Positions 32,909 to 42,331 are shown, numbered from the stretch's first letter. The stretch is 64,000 nucleotides of DNA from Chryseobacterium artocarpi (GCF_001684975.1 NZ_MAYH01000012.1:62001-126000); one strand, 5' to 3'. Numbers and translations are program-made. Notes: generated by a model from the sequence alone, not told the origin.

Positions 32909-34204
32909 TTAAATAACCTTTACAATGAAGTAGCTTTTCTTACCTTTTTGAAGTAATAAGAATTTACCGTCAATAAGATCAGTTTCATTAGCTGTGAAGA
33001 TGTCATTTACTTTTTGCTTGTTCACAGAAATAGAGTTTCCTTTCATTTCTCTCTGTGCTTCACTCTTAGATTTAAGGAATCCCGATTTTTCAGAAAGAAG
33101 ATCAACAATGCTCACGCCTAATACATCAGCTTTTGCAACTTCTTTTTGTGGAACTCCATCAAAAACTTCAAGGAAAGTTTCTTCATCAAGACTTACCAAA
33201 TCTTCAGCAGTAGAACGCCCGAAAAGAATTTCAGAAGCTTTCAATGCTTTTTCATATTCTTCTCTTCCGTGTACCCAAACTGTAACTTCCTCAGCCAGTT
33301 TCTTCTGAAGTTTTCTTTCATGAGGAGCCGTTTTATGCTCTTCAATTAAAGCTTCAATTTCTTCTCTTCCAAGGAATGTGTAGAATTTGATGAATCTTTC
33401 AGCATCCTCGTCAGTAGCGTTCAGCCAGAATTGGTAGAATTTATAAGGAGAAGTTTTCTTTCTGTCTAACCAATAGTTTTCTCCACTTTCAGACTTCCCG
33501 AATTTAGAACCATCTGCTTTTGTAATCAAAGGAACCGTTAATGCAAACGCTTCACCCTGAGCTTTTCTACGGATCAATTCTGTTCCTGTAGTGATATTTC
33601 CCCACTGATCAGAACCTCCCATTTGAAGCTTCACATTATTATTTTGGTATAAATGAAGGAAATCATATCCCTGAATCAGCTGGTAAGTGAATTCTGTAAA
33701 ACTCATCCCGTCTGCACCGCTTTCTCCTGAGAATCTTTTCTTTACAGAATCTTTAGCCATCATGTAATTAACAGTAATGTTCTTTCCTACATTTTTAGCA
33801 AAATCAAGGAAGGAAATATTTTTCATCCAGTCGTAATTGTTTACAAGCTCAGCTTTGTTAGGTTCGTTTCCTGAAAAATCAAGAAATCTTGAAAGCTGAT
33901 TTTTTAGACAATCTACATAATGTAATAAGGTTTCCTCATCCAATAGATTTCTCTCTGCAGATTTTCCGGATGGGTCACCAATCATTCCTGTAGCTCCTCC
34001 AACCAAAGCAATTGGCTTATGACCATGCTGTTGGAAGTGTGCTAATATTTTTATCTGAATAAGACTTCCGATATGTAAAGAATCGGCAGTTGGATCAAAA
34101 CCAATATATGCAGTTGTTACCTCTTTGTTCAGTTGTTCATCGGTTCCAGGCATCATATCAGCAAACAGACCACGCCATTTCAGTTCTTCTATAAAGGAAT
34201 TCAT
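32909..34204 (-). CDS. tyrS: Tyrosyl-tRNA synthetase
   Basis: The 431-residue class Ic synthetase charges tRNA-Tyr. The HIGH motif is HIGS (residues 44-47) after [13 protein letters not shown], and the KMSKS loop is KFGKS (about residue 233-237). A C-terminal S4 RNA-binding domain occupies about 355-420 ([18 protein letters not shown]). Length is normal. It is convergent with the lipoprotein gene, sharing a terminator, and a TATCTTTG box lies upstream at 34233-34240. No T-box leader is visible. Confidence 0.97.
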   Translation of the reverse strand: MNSFIEELKWRGLFADMMPGTDEQLNKEVTTAYIGFDPTADSLHIGSLIQIKILAHFQQHGHKPIALVGGATGMIGDPSGKSAERNLLDEETLLHYVDCLKNQLSRFLDFSGNEPNKAELVNNYDWMKNISFLDFAKNVGKNITVNYMMAKDSVKKRFSGESGADGMSFTEFTYQLIQGYDFLHLYQNNNVKLQMGGSDQWGNITTGTELIRRKAQGEAFALTVPLITKADGSKFGKSESGENYWLDRKKTSPYKFYQFWLNATDEDAERFIKFYTFLGREEIEALIEEHKTAPHERKLQKKLAEEVTVWVHGREEYEKALKASEILFGRSTAEDLVSLDEETFLEVFDGVPQKEVAKADVLGVSIVDLLSEKSGFLKSKSEAQREMKGNSISVNKQKVNDIFTANETDLIDGKFLLLQKGKKSYFIVKVI

Positions 34205-34232
34205 TGATTTTTTACTTTAAAATTTTAAGTTG

Positions 34233-34240
34233 CAAAGATA
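34233..34240 (-). promoter_or_regulatory. -7 box of tyrS
   Basis: TATCTTTG on the minus strand, 28 bp upstream of the tyrS ATG; no TTG at normal spacing. Confidence 0.45.
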
Positions 34241-34377
34241 GTAAATTCAGAAGTATTAAGGATAAAAAAGCAAAAAGGCAAAATACCAGGGAAGGTAAGT
34301 AACGCTAAACGTGAAAATGAATAGATCAACAACATAAAATATATTTACTTTCTTTGATTCTCAAGTTTCTTTACCTT

Positions 34378-34408
34378 TTGCTTTTTCACATCAAATACTC
34401 TATATTTG
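34378..34408 (+). promoter_or_regulatory. Promoter of the ECF sigma gene (near-leaderless)
   Basis: TTG at 34378-34380, 20-bp spacer, TATATTTG at 34401-34408. The ATG at 34415 lies 6 bp after the box, so the mRNA probably starts at or next to the start codon. The box overlaps the TTG at 34406, ruling against that longer start. Confidence 0.65.
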
Positions 34409-34414
34409 TTATTA

Positions 34415-34975
34415 ATGAACGACGAACAGCTATTTCTGCTCATTCAAAAAGCCAAGGATAAGGACCAAAAGGCTCAGACTAAACTCATCAATATTTTTTG
34501 GGTGGATGTTTTCTCCTTTGTGATGAAAAAAGTAAGAGATGAAAACGATGCCGATGAAATTACCGTAAATGTTTTTTCTAAAGTTTTATCAAAGCTGGAT
34601 ATGTTCGATCCTCATTTTCAGTTTAAAACCTGGATTTTAACTATTGCACAGAATACAGTCATTGATTTCTGGAGAAAAAAAAGCCGTGAAAACGAAGATG
34701 CCGTTGAAAATCTTGATGAGGTTAAAAATCAATATGCAAAATCTCCTGAAGAACTTCTGATTTCGGAAGAGGAACAAAAGAAAATCATCAAAACGATAGA
34801 ATCTCTGGATGCCAATTATCAGGATATTATCAAACTGAGATTTTTTGAAGAAAAAAGCATTAAAGAAATTGCTGAAGAATTGGGGATTTCCGTTGCCAAT
34901 ACAAAAGTACGTGTGATGCGTGCTAAAAAAGTTCTTGCAGAGTTATTAAAAGATAATGAATTCGAGGATAATTAA
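34415..34975 (+). CDS. ECF-type sigma-70 family RNA polymerase sigma factor
   Basis: The 186-residue sigma factor has region 2 (about 20-90, with DADEITVNVFSKVL and FQFKTWILTIAQNTVIDFWRKK) and region 4 (about 125-178, NYQDIIKLRFFEEKSIKEIAEELGISVANTKVRVMRAKK). These are the two DNA-binding parts of group 4 sigma factors. No anti-sigma gene follows directly; lipA is about 200 bp downstream with its own promoter. The ATG at 34415 is chosen because the -7 box overlaps the alternative TTG start. Target genes unknown. Confidence 0.93.
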   Translation: MNDEQLFLLIQKAKDKDQKAQTKLINIFWVDVFSFVMKKVRDENDADEITVNVFSKVLSKLDMFDPHFQFKTWILTIAQNTVIDFWRKKSRENEDAVENLDEVKNQYAKSPEELLISEEEQKKIIKTIESLDANYQDIIKLRFFEEKSIKEIAEELGISVANTKVRVMRAKKVLAELLKDNEFEDN

Positions 34976-35125
34976 CTATTTATTTTGATTGCCACGAATA
35001 CACGGATAAAATAATTAAAACAGGATTTGTATTTATTCACTCTTATTTTTCCTAATGTTCAAGATTGTTGAGAGCTAAATTTTTTCAAACTTTATTTGAA
35101 TTATCAATTTCATCAATTTCTCTGG

Positions 35126-35158
35126 TTGATGGTTTCCATTAAAAAATCCTTAACTTTG
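35126..35158 (+). promoter_or_regulatory. lipA promoter
   Basis: TTG at 35126-35128, 22-bp spacer, TAACTTTG at 35151-35158, 16 bp before the ATG. Confidence 0.65.
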
Positions 35159-35174
35159 AACTTCAATTTTAGAA

Positions 35175-36041
35175 ATGGAAAATTCAGTTCAAGACACTAC
35201 CGTTCAAAAACCAAAGTGGATTCGTGTAAAACTTCCTACAGGAAAGAATTACAGAGAACTAAGAACCTTGGTTGATAAATATAAATTAAATACCATTTGC
35301 CAAAGCGGAAGCTGCCCGAATATGGGTGAATGCTGGGGAGAAGGTACGGCAACATTCATGATTTTAGGAAATATCTGTACGAGAAGCTGTGGTTTCTGCG
35401 GTGTAAAAACAGGTAAACCACTTGATGTAAACTGGGATGAACCTGAAAAAGTGGCACGTTCCATCAAATTAATGAAGATTAAGCATGCTGTTCTTACTTC
35501 AGTAGACCGTGATGACCTGAAAGATATGGGGTCTATTCTTTGGGCAGAAACAGTAAATGCAGTCAGAAGAATCTCTCCGGGAACAACAATGGAAACATTA
35601 ATTCCGGACTTTCAAGGAATCACCAAACATATCGACAGATTGGTAGATGTAGCCCCGGAAGTGATCTCTCACAATATGGAAACTGTAAAACGTTTAACCA
35701 GAGAAGTGAGAATCCAGGCAAAATATGAAAGAAGCCTTGAGGTTTTGAGATATTTGAAAGAAGCCGGACAAAGAAGAACAAAAACTGGTGTAATGCTAGG
35801 GTTGGGCGAAACTAAAGATGAGGTTTTCCAAACAATTGAAGACATCAGAAACGCTAATGTAGATGTTATTACCCTTGGACAATACTTACAGCCTACAAAA
35901 AAACACCTTCCTGTGAAGAGATTTATCACTCCGGAAGAGTTTGATGAGTTAGGTGATTTTGCAAGAAGCTTAGGTTTCAGACACGTTGAAAGCTCACCTC
36001 TTGTAAGAAGTTCTTACCACGCAGAAAAACATATTCATTAA
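35175..36041 (+). CDS. lipA: Lipoyl synthase
   Basis: The 288-residue radical-SAM enzyme inserts two sulfurs into protein-bound octanoyl groups to make lipoate for pyruvate and oxoglutarate dehydrogenases and the glycine cleavage system. It shows both Fe-S cluster motifs: the auxiliary cluster [12 protein letters not shown] (Cys42, 47, 53) and the radical-[11 protein letters not shown] (Cys68, 72, 75). The C-terminal RSSYHAEKH holds the serine that ligates the auxiliary cluster. Length is typical. It is a single gene with its own promoter and terminator; lipB is not adjacent. Confidence 0.97.
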   Translation: MENSVQDTTVQKPKWIRVKLPTGKNYRELRTLVDKYKLNTICQSGSCPNMGECWGEGTATFMILGNICTRSCGFCGVKTGKPLDVNWDEPEKVARSIKLMKIKHAVLTSVDRDDLKDMGSILWAETVNAVRRISPGTTMETLIPDFQGITKHIDRLVDVAPEVISHNMETVKRLTREVRIQAKYERSLEVLRYLKEAGQRRTKTGVMLGLGETKDEVFQTIEDIRNANVDVITLGQYLQPTKKHLPVKRFITPEEFDELGDFARSLGFRHVESSPLVRSSYHAEKHIH

Positions 36042-36044
36042 TAT

Positions 36045-36072
36045 AGACCGCTCAGTAATGGGCGGTTTTTTA
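36045..36072 (+). terminator. Terminator after lipA
   Basis: ACCGCTC-AGTAAT-GGGCGGT (one T-G pair) followed by T6. The same six-base loop occurs in the terminator at 55109. Confidence 0.82.
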
Positions 36073-36109
36073 ATTAGAATATCAGCTAGGCTATAGGATA
36101 AAATAGATA

Positions 36110-36215
36110 TTGTCTCAGATGTTGAGAATTTCTCAGGAAGGCTTCCATCATTCCCATCCTTCGGAGGGGTGGCAAAGATTCAAAGAATTTTTGACGGGGT
36201 GGTCTTATAACATAA
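36110..36215. repeat. Intergenic palindromic repeat-like sequence
   Basis: A stretch richer in GC than the surroundings contains CCATCC-TTCG-GAGGGGTGG and ATTC-AAA-GAAT hairpins and GACGGGGTGG. It resembles the dispersed intergenic repeats of Flavobacteriia that leave small meaningless frames such as PSEGWQRFKEFLTGW. A copy count in the genome was not possible here. Confidence 0.4.
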
Positions 36216-36264
36216 ATAATCACTATAAGTGGTCTTTAGCGAAAACCAAATCAACAAAACGGCA

Positions 36265-37164
36265 TTACTTATTACAGGAAGACTCTCTTGTGATGGTACC
36301 AATTCGTCCATTGATTTCAATAGGCTTAAAATGCTTTTTCTTGAATTCCGATGGCGTTTCTCCCGTATGCTGCTTGAACAGCTTATTGAAATAAGACAGA
36401 CTTTCAAAACCTACCTGAAAACAAACCTCTGTGACAGAAGAATCCTTTAGCAGAAATATTTTAGCCTGATTGATCCTGTAATTGTTCACAAAATCTGTAA
36501 ATGTCATATTGGTTTGCTTTTTAAAATAACGACAGAAAGCAGGGGTACTTAAGCTGACGATTTGAGCAATTTCATTGACATTAGGTTTTTTATCATGATT
36601 TTCATGGATGTAATCGTAGATGGTTCCCATGCGGATTTTATCATTCAAAAACCATTTGATTCTTGTATCTTCTTTATTCAGTTCAGTTACTTCGGTGGAG
36701 TCAGCCAGAATCTGTAGGATTTCAATTAAACCCATCAGGGATTCAAAAGAGTTTTTCTCCTTAATGATCTGTAATTTTTCAACCACAATACTTTTTGTCT
36801 CTCCAAAGAAAGACAAGCCAAGGTAAGAGCGGTCTAAAAGATTTTTAATATTCTCAAATTCAGGAACGGGAAGAATGATATCCTGAAGAAAATTTTCCCG
36901 CATTTGAAGTACAAGCTGTTTACATTCTGTCTGTATACCGTAATCAAAATTAAGATGAGGAACATTTGCCCCAATTAATAGCAATTCACTGTCTGCAAAA
37001 CCTGAAATATTTTTCCCGACGTGACGTATTCCATTCGAAGCTTCTACATAAACTAGCTCTATTTCAGGATGATAATGCCAGAAAAAGCAGTTTTTCAAAG
37101 AAGGAGCGAATAACTTGAATGATTTTCCCTTTTCGAACTCTATAATTTCTTTCTGGATTTTCAT
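36265..37164 (-). CDS. AraC-family transcriptional regulator with cupin-like sensor domain
   Basis: The 299-residue protein has an N-terminal cupin-like part (FFWHYHPEIELVYVEASNG near residues 27-45, with HxH) and a C-terminal AraC DNA-binding domain (about 182-280: two helix-turn-helix units, with IAQIVSLSTPAFCRYFKKQT and VCFQVGFESLSYFNKLFKQHTGETPSEFKK). It is divergent from an MFS transporter gene (179 bp apart), which is its most likely target. The ligand is probably a small sugar or aromatic compound, but this cannot be read. Confidence 0.9.
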   Translation of the reverse strand: MKIQKEIIEFEKGKSFKLFAPSLKNCFFWHYHPEIELVYVEASNGIRHVGKNISGFADSELLLIGANVPHLNFDYGIQTECKQLVLQMRENFLQDIILPVPEFENIKNLLDRSYLGLSFFGETKSIVVEKLQIIKEKNSFESLMGLIEILQILADSTEVTELNKEDTRIKWFLNDKIRMGTIYDYIHENHDKKPNVNEIAQIVSLSTPAFCRYFKKQTNMTFTDFVNNYRINQAKIFLLKDSSVTEVCFQVGFESLSYFNKLFKQHTGETPSEFKKKHFKPIEINGRIGTITRESSCNK

Positions 37165-37343
37165 TTTGTTCTGTTTTGATTGTTTGTGAATTTAAAATTA
37201 CATAAAAAGGTTAATATGGAGCAAATTTTTATCATTCAAAGAGAAGTGAAATCCAAACTTTCTTTCGAATTTTGCACTTTCAAAAATAATGATGGATAAT
37301 CATTAATAATTTTAACAGTTAATTCAGATAAAAAGAATATACA

Positions 37344-38546
37344 ATGAAGATTGATAAAAGAATAATACCGCTGGCAATTGGCGGATTGGGAATAGGAACC
37401 ACGGAATTCACCGTGATGGGTCTGTTACCGGACATTGCAAAAACGTTAGAGATCAGTATTCCGCAGGCTGGGCATTTAATTTCAGCATATGCAATGGGAG
37501 TTGTTATTGGAGCGCCGCTTCTTATCGGATATTCAGTGAAATATCCACCTAAAAAAGTTTTGATTGCTTTTATGATCCTCTTTACTATTTTTAACGGACT
37601 TTCTGCAATTGCACCTAATTATGGAACAATGCTGGTGATCAGATTCATGTCCGGACTTCCTCACGGAGCATTTTTTGGAGTAGGAACAGTGGTTGCTGCT
37701 AAAATGGCTGGAAAAGGAAAAGAAGCATTTTATATATCGATGATGTTTACAGGGCTTACGGTCGCCAATCTGGTGATGGTTCCTTTGGTCACCTATATTG
37801 GACATACATTCCATTGGAGACTGTATTTTGCTATTGTGGCTTTAATTGGGATTTTTGCTTTACTATTTTTAAAACTATGGCTTCCTGCTACAGAGGCAAA
37901 TCAAAATACTCATTTCCTGGAAGAATTGAAATTCCTTAAAAATAAACAGTCATGGCTGGTATTGGCAATTACGGCAATTGGATTTGGAGGACTTTTTACA
38001 TGGTTGAGCTATATTACTCCTTTAATGACCGTAATTTCAGGAGTTCAGAGTAGCCAAATGGCATATGTAATGGTTCTTGCCGGAGCTGGAATGGTAGTCG
38101 GTAACCTTGCGGGAGGTGTTATTTCAGATAAATTAGGACCTGAGAAAACGTGTGCTTTACTGATCTTCTTAATGATGATTTCTTTAGGCGGAGTATTCTT
38201 ACTTTCCGAACATCAGAATATCGCTTTTATACTGACATTTATGTGTGGGGCTCTATCTATGTCTATTGCTGCTCCTATTAATATCATGATGATGAAGGCG
38301 GCCCCGAGAAGTGAAATGATGGCTGCCGCTTTTATGCAGGCAGGATTTAATATAGCCAATGCAATGGGAGCTTTCTTTGGAGGAATTCCTTTGGAATATG
38401 GATTGCCATTCAATTACCCGTCATTGGTAGGAGTGGGAATGACTTTCATAGGATTTGTGATCAGTGTAAGGTATATTTTTTTATACGGATCAGGAACTTC
38501 TGAAGAGGAAGAATCTGTTACGGAATGTGTTTCCTGTGATAAATAA
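37344..38546 (+). CDS. MFS transporter, AraJ/DHA1-like
   Basis: The 400-residue protein has twelve predicted membrane helices and MFS motifs, including RFMSGLPHGAFFGVG in the first half and GGVISDKLGPEK between helices 8 and 9. It starts IIPLAIGGLGIGTTEFTVMGLLPDIA, typical of AraJ/YdhP-type exporters (sugar or drug efflux by proton antiport). The C-terminal tail has two cysteines (ECVSCDK). The AraC-type gene opposite probably controls it. Substrate unknown. Confidence 0.9.
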   Translation: MKIDKRIIPLAIGGLGIGTTEFTVMGLLPDIAKTLEISIPQAGHLISAYAMGVVIGAPLLIGYSVKYPPKKVLIAFMILFTIFNGLSAIAPNYGTMLVIRFMSGLPHGAFFGVGTVVAAKMAGKGKEAFYISMMFTGLTVANLVMVPLVTYIGHTFHWRLYFAIVALIGIFALLFLKLWLPATEANQNTHFLEELKFLKNKQSWLVLAITAIGFGGLFTWLSYITPLMTVISGVQSSQMAYVMVLAGAGMVVGNLAGGVISDKLGPEKTCALLIFLMMISLGGVFLLSEHQNIAFILTFMCGALSMSIAAPINIMMMKAAPRSEMMAAAFMQAGFNIANAMGAFFGGIPLEYGLPFNYPSLVGVGMTFIGFVISVRYIFLYGSGTSEEEESVTECVSCDK

Positions 38547-38606
38547 AAAGCTCATCAATGATTTTTCAGACTCAGAATATGTGTGGAAAACATAGAGTAA
38601 AAGAAT

Positions 38607-38643
38607 AAAAAAGCCTGTTTCCAATAGAGAAACAGGCTTTTTA
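38607..38643. terminator. Bidirectional terminator between MFS and SpoIIAA-like genes
   Basis: AAAGCCTGTTTC and GAAACAGGCTTT form a perfect 12-bp stem with A and T runs on the two sides. Confidence 0.9.
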
Positions 38644-38654
38644 TATTCATAGAA

Positions 38655-39035
38655 TTATGCCTCTACTTCGTTGCCGTTTTTGCACCAGTATAAGGCATTG
38701 TATAAATTTTCTTTTGGGAAAGATTTAAACTCTCCCGGCATCAGTACACTAAAGATATCCGTAAAGTTCTGAACACCTTCTTTGTCTGTAACAATAGCTG
38801 CACGATTCCAATTGGCAAGGTTTTTTATTCCTAAAAGCAGGTCTTCTAACCATGCTCCTACAGTAAAATTATCCAGATCGGTATCCAAATACAGTAAGTA
38901 ATTCAGCTCACCAAATTGGTCTACCTTCTCTTTCACACGCGGAATTACCAGCTTTTCAAAATCTTCTTTCGTCACTTCTCCGGTTGCATTAAATGCTGCA
39001 ACATTTTCCGGAGCTTCTGGAATAATTGTTATCAT
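38655..39035 (-). CDS. SpoIIAA-like (STAS-related) protein
   Basis: The 126-residue soluble protein fits the SpoIIAA-like family (PF11964-type): a first strand around VAAFNATGEVTKEDFEKLVIP, LNYLLYLDTDLDNFTVGAWLEDL, AIVTDKEGVQNFTDIF and a final helix after MPGEFKSFPKENLYNALYW. Such proteins have a CRAL-TRIO/STAS-like fold and are linked with stress, without a known reaction. It is a single gene, convergent with the MFS gene. A 10-bp inverted repeat lies between it and the divergent FAD oxidoreductase gene. Confidence 0.82.
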   Translation of the reverse strand: MITIIPEAPENVAAFNATGEVTKEDFEKLVIPRVKEKVDQFGELNYLLYLDTDLDNFTVGAWLEDLLLGIKNLANWNRAAIVTDKEGVQNFTDIFSVLMPGEFKSFPKENLYNALYWCKNGNEVEA

Positions 39036-39071
39036 AGTGAATATTTTATGGTGGTTGGAATTTAATAAAGC

Positions 39072-39128
39072 AACAATAATTACACCATAAAATCACCATA
39101 AATTGTTAAAATTGATACAATTATTGTT
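39072..39128. promoter_or_regulatory. Inverted repeat between divergent genes, candidate operator
   Basis: AACAATAATT (39072-39081) and AATTATTGTT (39119-39128) are perfect 10-bp inverted arms separated by 37 bp in the 115-bp gap between the SpoIIAA-like and FAD oxidoreductase genes. AT-rich sequence lowers its significance. Confidence 0.35.
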
Positions 39129-39150
39129 ATTTTTAATGTAAAATATCAAT

Positions 39151-40356
39151 ATGGATCTAAAATCAAATGAACCCTTTTGGCTTTTAAAAAACGGACTGAT
39201 AGCTACTTATCCTTCTTTAAAATCAGATGAAAAATGTGATGTTTTAATTATCGGCGGCGGAATTACCGGAAGTCTTATCGCCCACCAGATGATAGAAGAT
39301 GGCTATGAAACAATCCTTATCGATAAACGAGAGCTTTGTAACGGAAGTACTTCTGCTACTACTTCAATGCTGCAATACGAAATAGATATTCCGCTTTACA
39401 AATTGATTGAAAAGATAGGTGAAAAGGGAGCTTTGGAAAGTTATAAAGCATGTTCCGAAGCTATTGATACGTTAGAAAAATTGACTGTGAAAATTCATTC
39501 TAATGCAGGATTTAAAAGAAAGAAATCTCTGTATTTTGCTTCTAAAAAGAAAGATGTTGACGGTTTGAAGAAAGAATATGACGCAAGAAAAAGCGCTGGA
39601 TTTGAAGTGAATTGGTTAAATGCAGATCAGATATTTAAGAAATTCGGGTTTGAAAATACCTATGGGGGAATCTTATCAAAACAGGGAGCGAGTATTGATG
39701 CTTTTCAATTTGCCCATGAACTATTTAAGCATAATGTAAAGAAAGGATTAAAGATTTTTGACAAGACTGAAATGACAGAAGTGGAATATCATAAGGGTTT
39801 TAATATTGCAAAAGTAGACAGTGGCTTTCAAATTAAGGCTAAAAAAATAATTTACTGTATCGGCTATGAAAGTAAAAACTTATTGAAAGAGAACTTTGTG
39901 AATCTAAAAAGCACTTATGCTGTTGTTTCTGAGGTAGACAAAGACAAATTTAAAAATATCAATAGTACTTTGGTCTGGAATACGGATGATCCTTATCTCT
40001 ACATGAGAACTACCGATGACGGAAGATTGCTGATCGGAGGTGGAGACGAAGATTTTTATGATGCCGGAAAACGAGATTCAATATTGAATAAAAAGGAAAA
40101 CGAGATTTTAAAGAATTTAAAGAAAATAAAACCTGATTATCATTTTTACACGGATTTTATGTGGGCAGGAACTTTCGGTGAAACCAAAGACGGGCTTCCT
40201 TATATTGGTGAGCATAAGAAATTTAAAAACTCCTATTTTGTATTGGGATTCGGTGGAAACGGAATTACTTTTTCAATCACCGGAATGGAAATGTCTTCTA
40301 TGTTTATGAAGAATAAAAAACATTTGTTGTCAAAATATTTTATGTTTGGAAGATAA
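39151..40356 (+). CDS. FAD-dependent oxidoreductase (DAO family)
   Basis: The 401-residue flavoprotein has the Rossmann FAD motif DVLIIGGGITGSLIAHQM (residues 30-47) followed by the acidic residue after the second strand (LIDKRE), and a C-terminal motif MWAGTFGETKDGLPYIGEH... GFGGNGITFS that places the flavin. This is the D-amino-acid oxidase/glycine oxidase-like group. The substrate is not known; a small amine or an amino acid is usual. Start MDLKSNEPFW. It is a single gene ending at a shared terminator with the DUF4139 gene. Confidence 0.87.
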   Translation: MDLKSNEPFWLLKNGLIATYPSLKSDEKCDVLIIGGGITGSLIAHQMIEDGYETILIDKRELCNGSTSATTSMLQYEIDIPLYKLIEKIGEKGALESYKACSEAIDTLEKLTVKIHSNAGFKRKKSLYFASKKKDVDGLKKEYDARKSAGFEVNWLNADQIFKKFGFENTYGGILSKQGASIDAFQFAHELFKHNVKKGLKIFDKTEMTEVEYHKGFNIAKVDSGFQIKAKKIIYCIGYESKNLLKENFVNLKSTYAVVSEVDKDKFKNINSTLVWNTDDPYLYMRTTDDGRLLIGGGDEDFYDAGKRDSILNKKENEILKNLKKIKPDYHFYTDFMWAGTFGETKDGLPYIGEHKKFKNSYFVLGFGGNGITFSITGMEMSSMFMKNKKHLLSKYFMFGR

Positions 40357-40387
40357 TCAAAACCTTTTTTTGATTGATTTGAAAGAA

Positions 40388-40420
40388 AAAACGATGACTA
40401 AAATATAGCCATCGTTTTAT
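40388..40420. terminator. Bidirectional terminator
   Basis: AAAACGATG and CATCGTTTT form a 9-bp stem across a 13-base loop between convergent genes. Confidence 0.75.
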
Positions 40421-40423
40421 AAT

Positions 40424-42025
40424 TTATCTGTTATAATATTGAACCTGCATCTCTTTCGGATACTTGATCTCATAAGAGAAACTTATCTTTTCAGAACCTC
40501 CGGAACTGATTTTCTTGTTCCAGAGAATACTTCCGGTCTTCTCATCAAAACTTCCATCTCCGATTTCCACTGCCTTCACTGAAATTTTAGAATTTTCACT
40601 GATGGGCAACTGGTCAAGAACTTCCAGATCAATGCTTTCTTTTGTATTGTTTCTTATACTGATCTGATAAGATTCATTTTCCCATTTGTTAGAACTCATC
40701 GGCTTTTGAGAAGTTTTATCTTCAAGCTTGATTCTTTTTACCGTAATTCTTTCATCTACACCCAGAGAGATAGGGAATTCGTCTTTTACATAATTGCTGG
40801 TAATATTGGTTTTTCCGATATAATTATCCTCAAAATAAATATTAGCTTCCCCATTGATAAGGTTGAGGTTTTGCCAGTTCTTTACAAATGCCATCAGGAA
40901 GACCTGATTGTTAACCTTTGGAACGGTGTGGTATTTATAAGTCGCATCAATCTGCTTTTTATCCAGAATTACATATTGTTCTTTTTCCTGACTTAAAATA
41001 GTCTGAGTGTAATTAAGTTCATAGATAACATTCATTTGACTGTCGGATACTGAAGCGATCGGAACCTGGCTTGGTTTTGCCGCGATGTCCTGTCTCATCT
41101 GATAGGCATTTACCATTGCAGAAGCCTTTTTTATTTGATAGTCTGCAACTTCCAACATTGGATTATGAGCCGTATACTCCGCAATATATAATGGTGAAAG
41201 AACAGGTCTGTTTTGATTATATGAAGGTCTGTAAGTAGAGACAAAAAGTTTTACATTTTTCCAATCTTGTCCGGTTTTCTGATAAATCTGCCCTTTATAA
41301 ATCATTTCAAGAGGTTTCTTTACAGATTCTGCACGAAGGTCATAAGACGGTATCCATCCTGCATCGGAAACGATATAGCTTACCCCTAAATTCAAACTGG
41401 TGTCATTATCGGCAAGAATTTCAAGAAGAAGTTCCTTTCTGTTGGTGTTTTTATGGGTTTGTTCTTCTGTGGATTGCTTGTTTAGCTTTGTAATACTTTC
41501 ATCCAGAACGCTTTTCTGTTCATTTAAAACAAATACCTGATTGTCAATTTCCAGCATTCTTTTTCTATAAAACTCTGTAAGTTTAATAAGCTGGTCTTGT
41601 GGAGTTGACTTATCATTGGGAGATACTTTTAAATTATCATTGATAATATTCTGTTCTCCCGTAAGATTTTTAATCTGAATATTCAGAAGGTTTACCTGTC
41701 TTTGAAGCTTTTTCTTCTCATTATCCAGTTTTTTTTCAGAATCGGAGAACTCATCATCTTTCAAGAAATTACTTTGTGGGGTAATGGAAAGAAGAGTAGT
41801 ATTCTTTTCAAGATTTATTTTATAGGTGTTTTCATCCAGATTATTAGGAAGATTAACAATTCTTACTGTATTTTTTCCTTTTTGAAGACTGATATTTGTA
41901 CTTCCGAAGACTTTTGCTCCCTGAAGAAATACAGTAGCCTGCTTTACTTCTATTTCCTTTTTAATTTCCTGTGCCTTTGTGAATACAGCCGAAATAATTG
42001 TTACTATTAAGAGATAGCGTTTCAT
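40424..42025 (-). CDS. DUF4139 (mucoidy inhibitor MuiA-like) envelope protein
   Basis: The 533-residue product has a signal peptide (MKRYLLIVTIISAVFTKAQ), an N-terminal DUF4140-like domain (EVKQATVFLQGAKVFGSTNISLQKG), a coiled coil (about 90-175, EKKLDNEKKKLQRQVNLLN) and a beta-rich DUF4139 domain (about 205-533, LGVSYIVSDAGWIPSYDLRAE). The family is described as mucoidy-inhibitor-like from one bacterium, but no biochemical role is known. It is expected in the periplasm or at the outer membrane. A direct-repeat site (42085-42114) and a TAATTTTA box (42050-42057) upstream suggest control by the nearby LytTR regulator. Confidence 0.88.
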   Translation of the reverse strand: MKRYLLIVTIISAVFTKAQEIKKEIEVKQATVFLQGAKVFGSTNISLQKGKNTVRIVNLPNNLDENTYKINLEKNTTLLSITPQSNFLKDDEFSDSEKKLDNEKKKLQRQVNLLNIQIKNLTGEQNIINDNLKVSPNDKSTPQDQLIKLTEFYRKRMLEIDNQVFVLNEQKSVLDESITKLNKQSTEEQTHKNTNRKELLLEILADNDTSLNLGVSYIVSDAGWIPSYDLRAESVKKPLEMIYKGQIYQKTGQDWKNVKLFVSTYRPSYNQNRPVLSPLYIAEYTAHNPMLEVADYQIKKASAMVNAYQMRQDIAAKPSQVPIASVSDSQMNVIYELNYTQTILSQEKEQYVILDKKQIDATYKYHTVPKVNNQVFLMAFVKNWQNLNLINGEANIYFEDNYIGKTNITSNYVKDEFPISLGVDERITVKRIKLEDKTSQKPMSSNKWENESYQISIRNNTKESIDLEVLDQLPISENSKISVKAVEIGDGSFDEKTGSILWNKKISSGGSEKISFSYEIKYPKEMQVQYYNR

Positions 42026-42049
42026 CGTTTATTATTTTAAATTATGAAG

Positions 42050-42114
42050 TAAAATTATCTGTATTTAAGCCTAAAAAAGAGAAAACTTGGTGAACAGGAA
42101 CTTTCACTTGGTAA
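42050..42114 (-). promoter_or_regulatory. LytTR-type direct-repeat site A with -7-like box, DUF4139 gene
   Basis: On the plus strand, ACTTGGTGA (42085-42093), 12 bp, ACTTGGTAA (42106-42114). On the minus strand a TAATTTTA box (42050-42057) begins exactly 27 bp from the repeat and 24 bp before the ATG. No TTG -33 is present. The 21-bp repeat period equals two helical turns, as at LytTR-family sites. Confidence 0.6.
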
Positions 42115-42130
42115 GTGAGAAACTGCATGT

Positions 42131-42290
42131 TTTTTTGCTACGAATTCACGAATAAAATGAAATAACCTTAATATTTACCCTCATTTTCCTTATAGTTTAT
42201 TTTTTAACCGCATAGGAACATAGCCAAATGGAGCAGAATAATTTTAACGCACTTAATCATAAAAACATTCGTGAATTCGTGGCAAAAAAA
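42131..42290. repeat. Palindromic intergenic element, 23-bp arms
   Basis: The left arm 42131-42153 and right arm 42268-42290 are inverted copies with one mismatch; the core of each is ACGAATTCACGAAT. A partial relative (GCCACGAATACACGG) occurs at 34994. Between the arms is AT-rich sequence without a gene. It is probably a dispersed intergenic repeat. Confidence 0.65.
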
Positions 42291-42313
42291 AGCCACCAAA
42301 AATCTGGCAGCTT
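42283..42313 (-). terminator. Terminator of the SIMPL gene
   Basis: On the minus strand AAGCTGCC and GGTGGCTT pair with two G-T pairs, followed by a T run, 19 bp past the stop of the SIMPL gene. Confidence 0.7.
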
Positions 42314-42331
42314 CTCTTAAATCTGTTATTG

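Larger units (their letters stand above)
42026..42331. other. Spacer with LytTR-like site and a large palindromic element
   Basis: No gene is seen in this 306-bp spacer. It holds, from left to right, the promoter region and direct-repeat site of the DUF4139 gene, a palindromic element with 23-bp arms (42131-42290), and the terminator of the SIMPL gene on the minus strand. Confidence 0.7.

Noticed and set aside
36110..36394. Plus-strand frame starting MSQMLRISQEGF
   Set aside because: It starts in the intergenic repeat and then overlaps the end of the AraC-type gene in the opposite direction.
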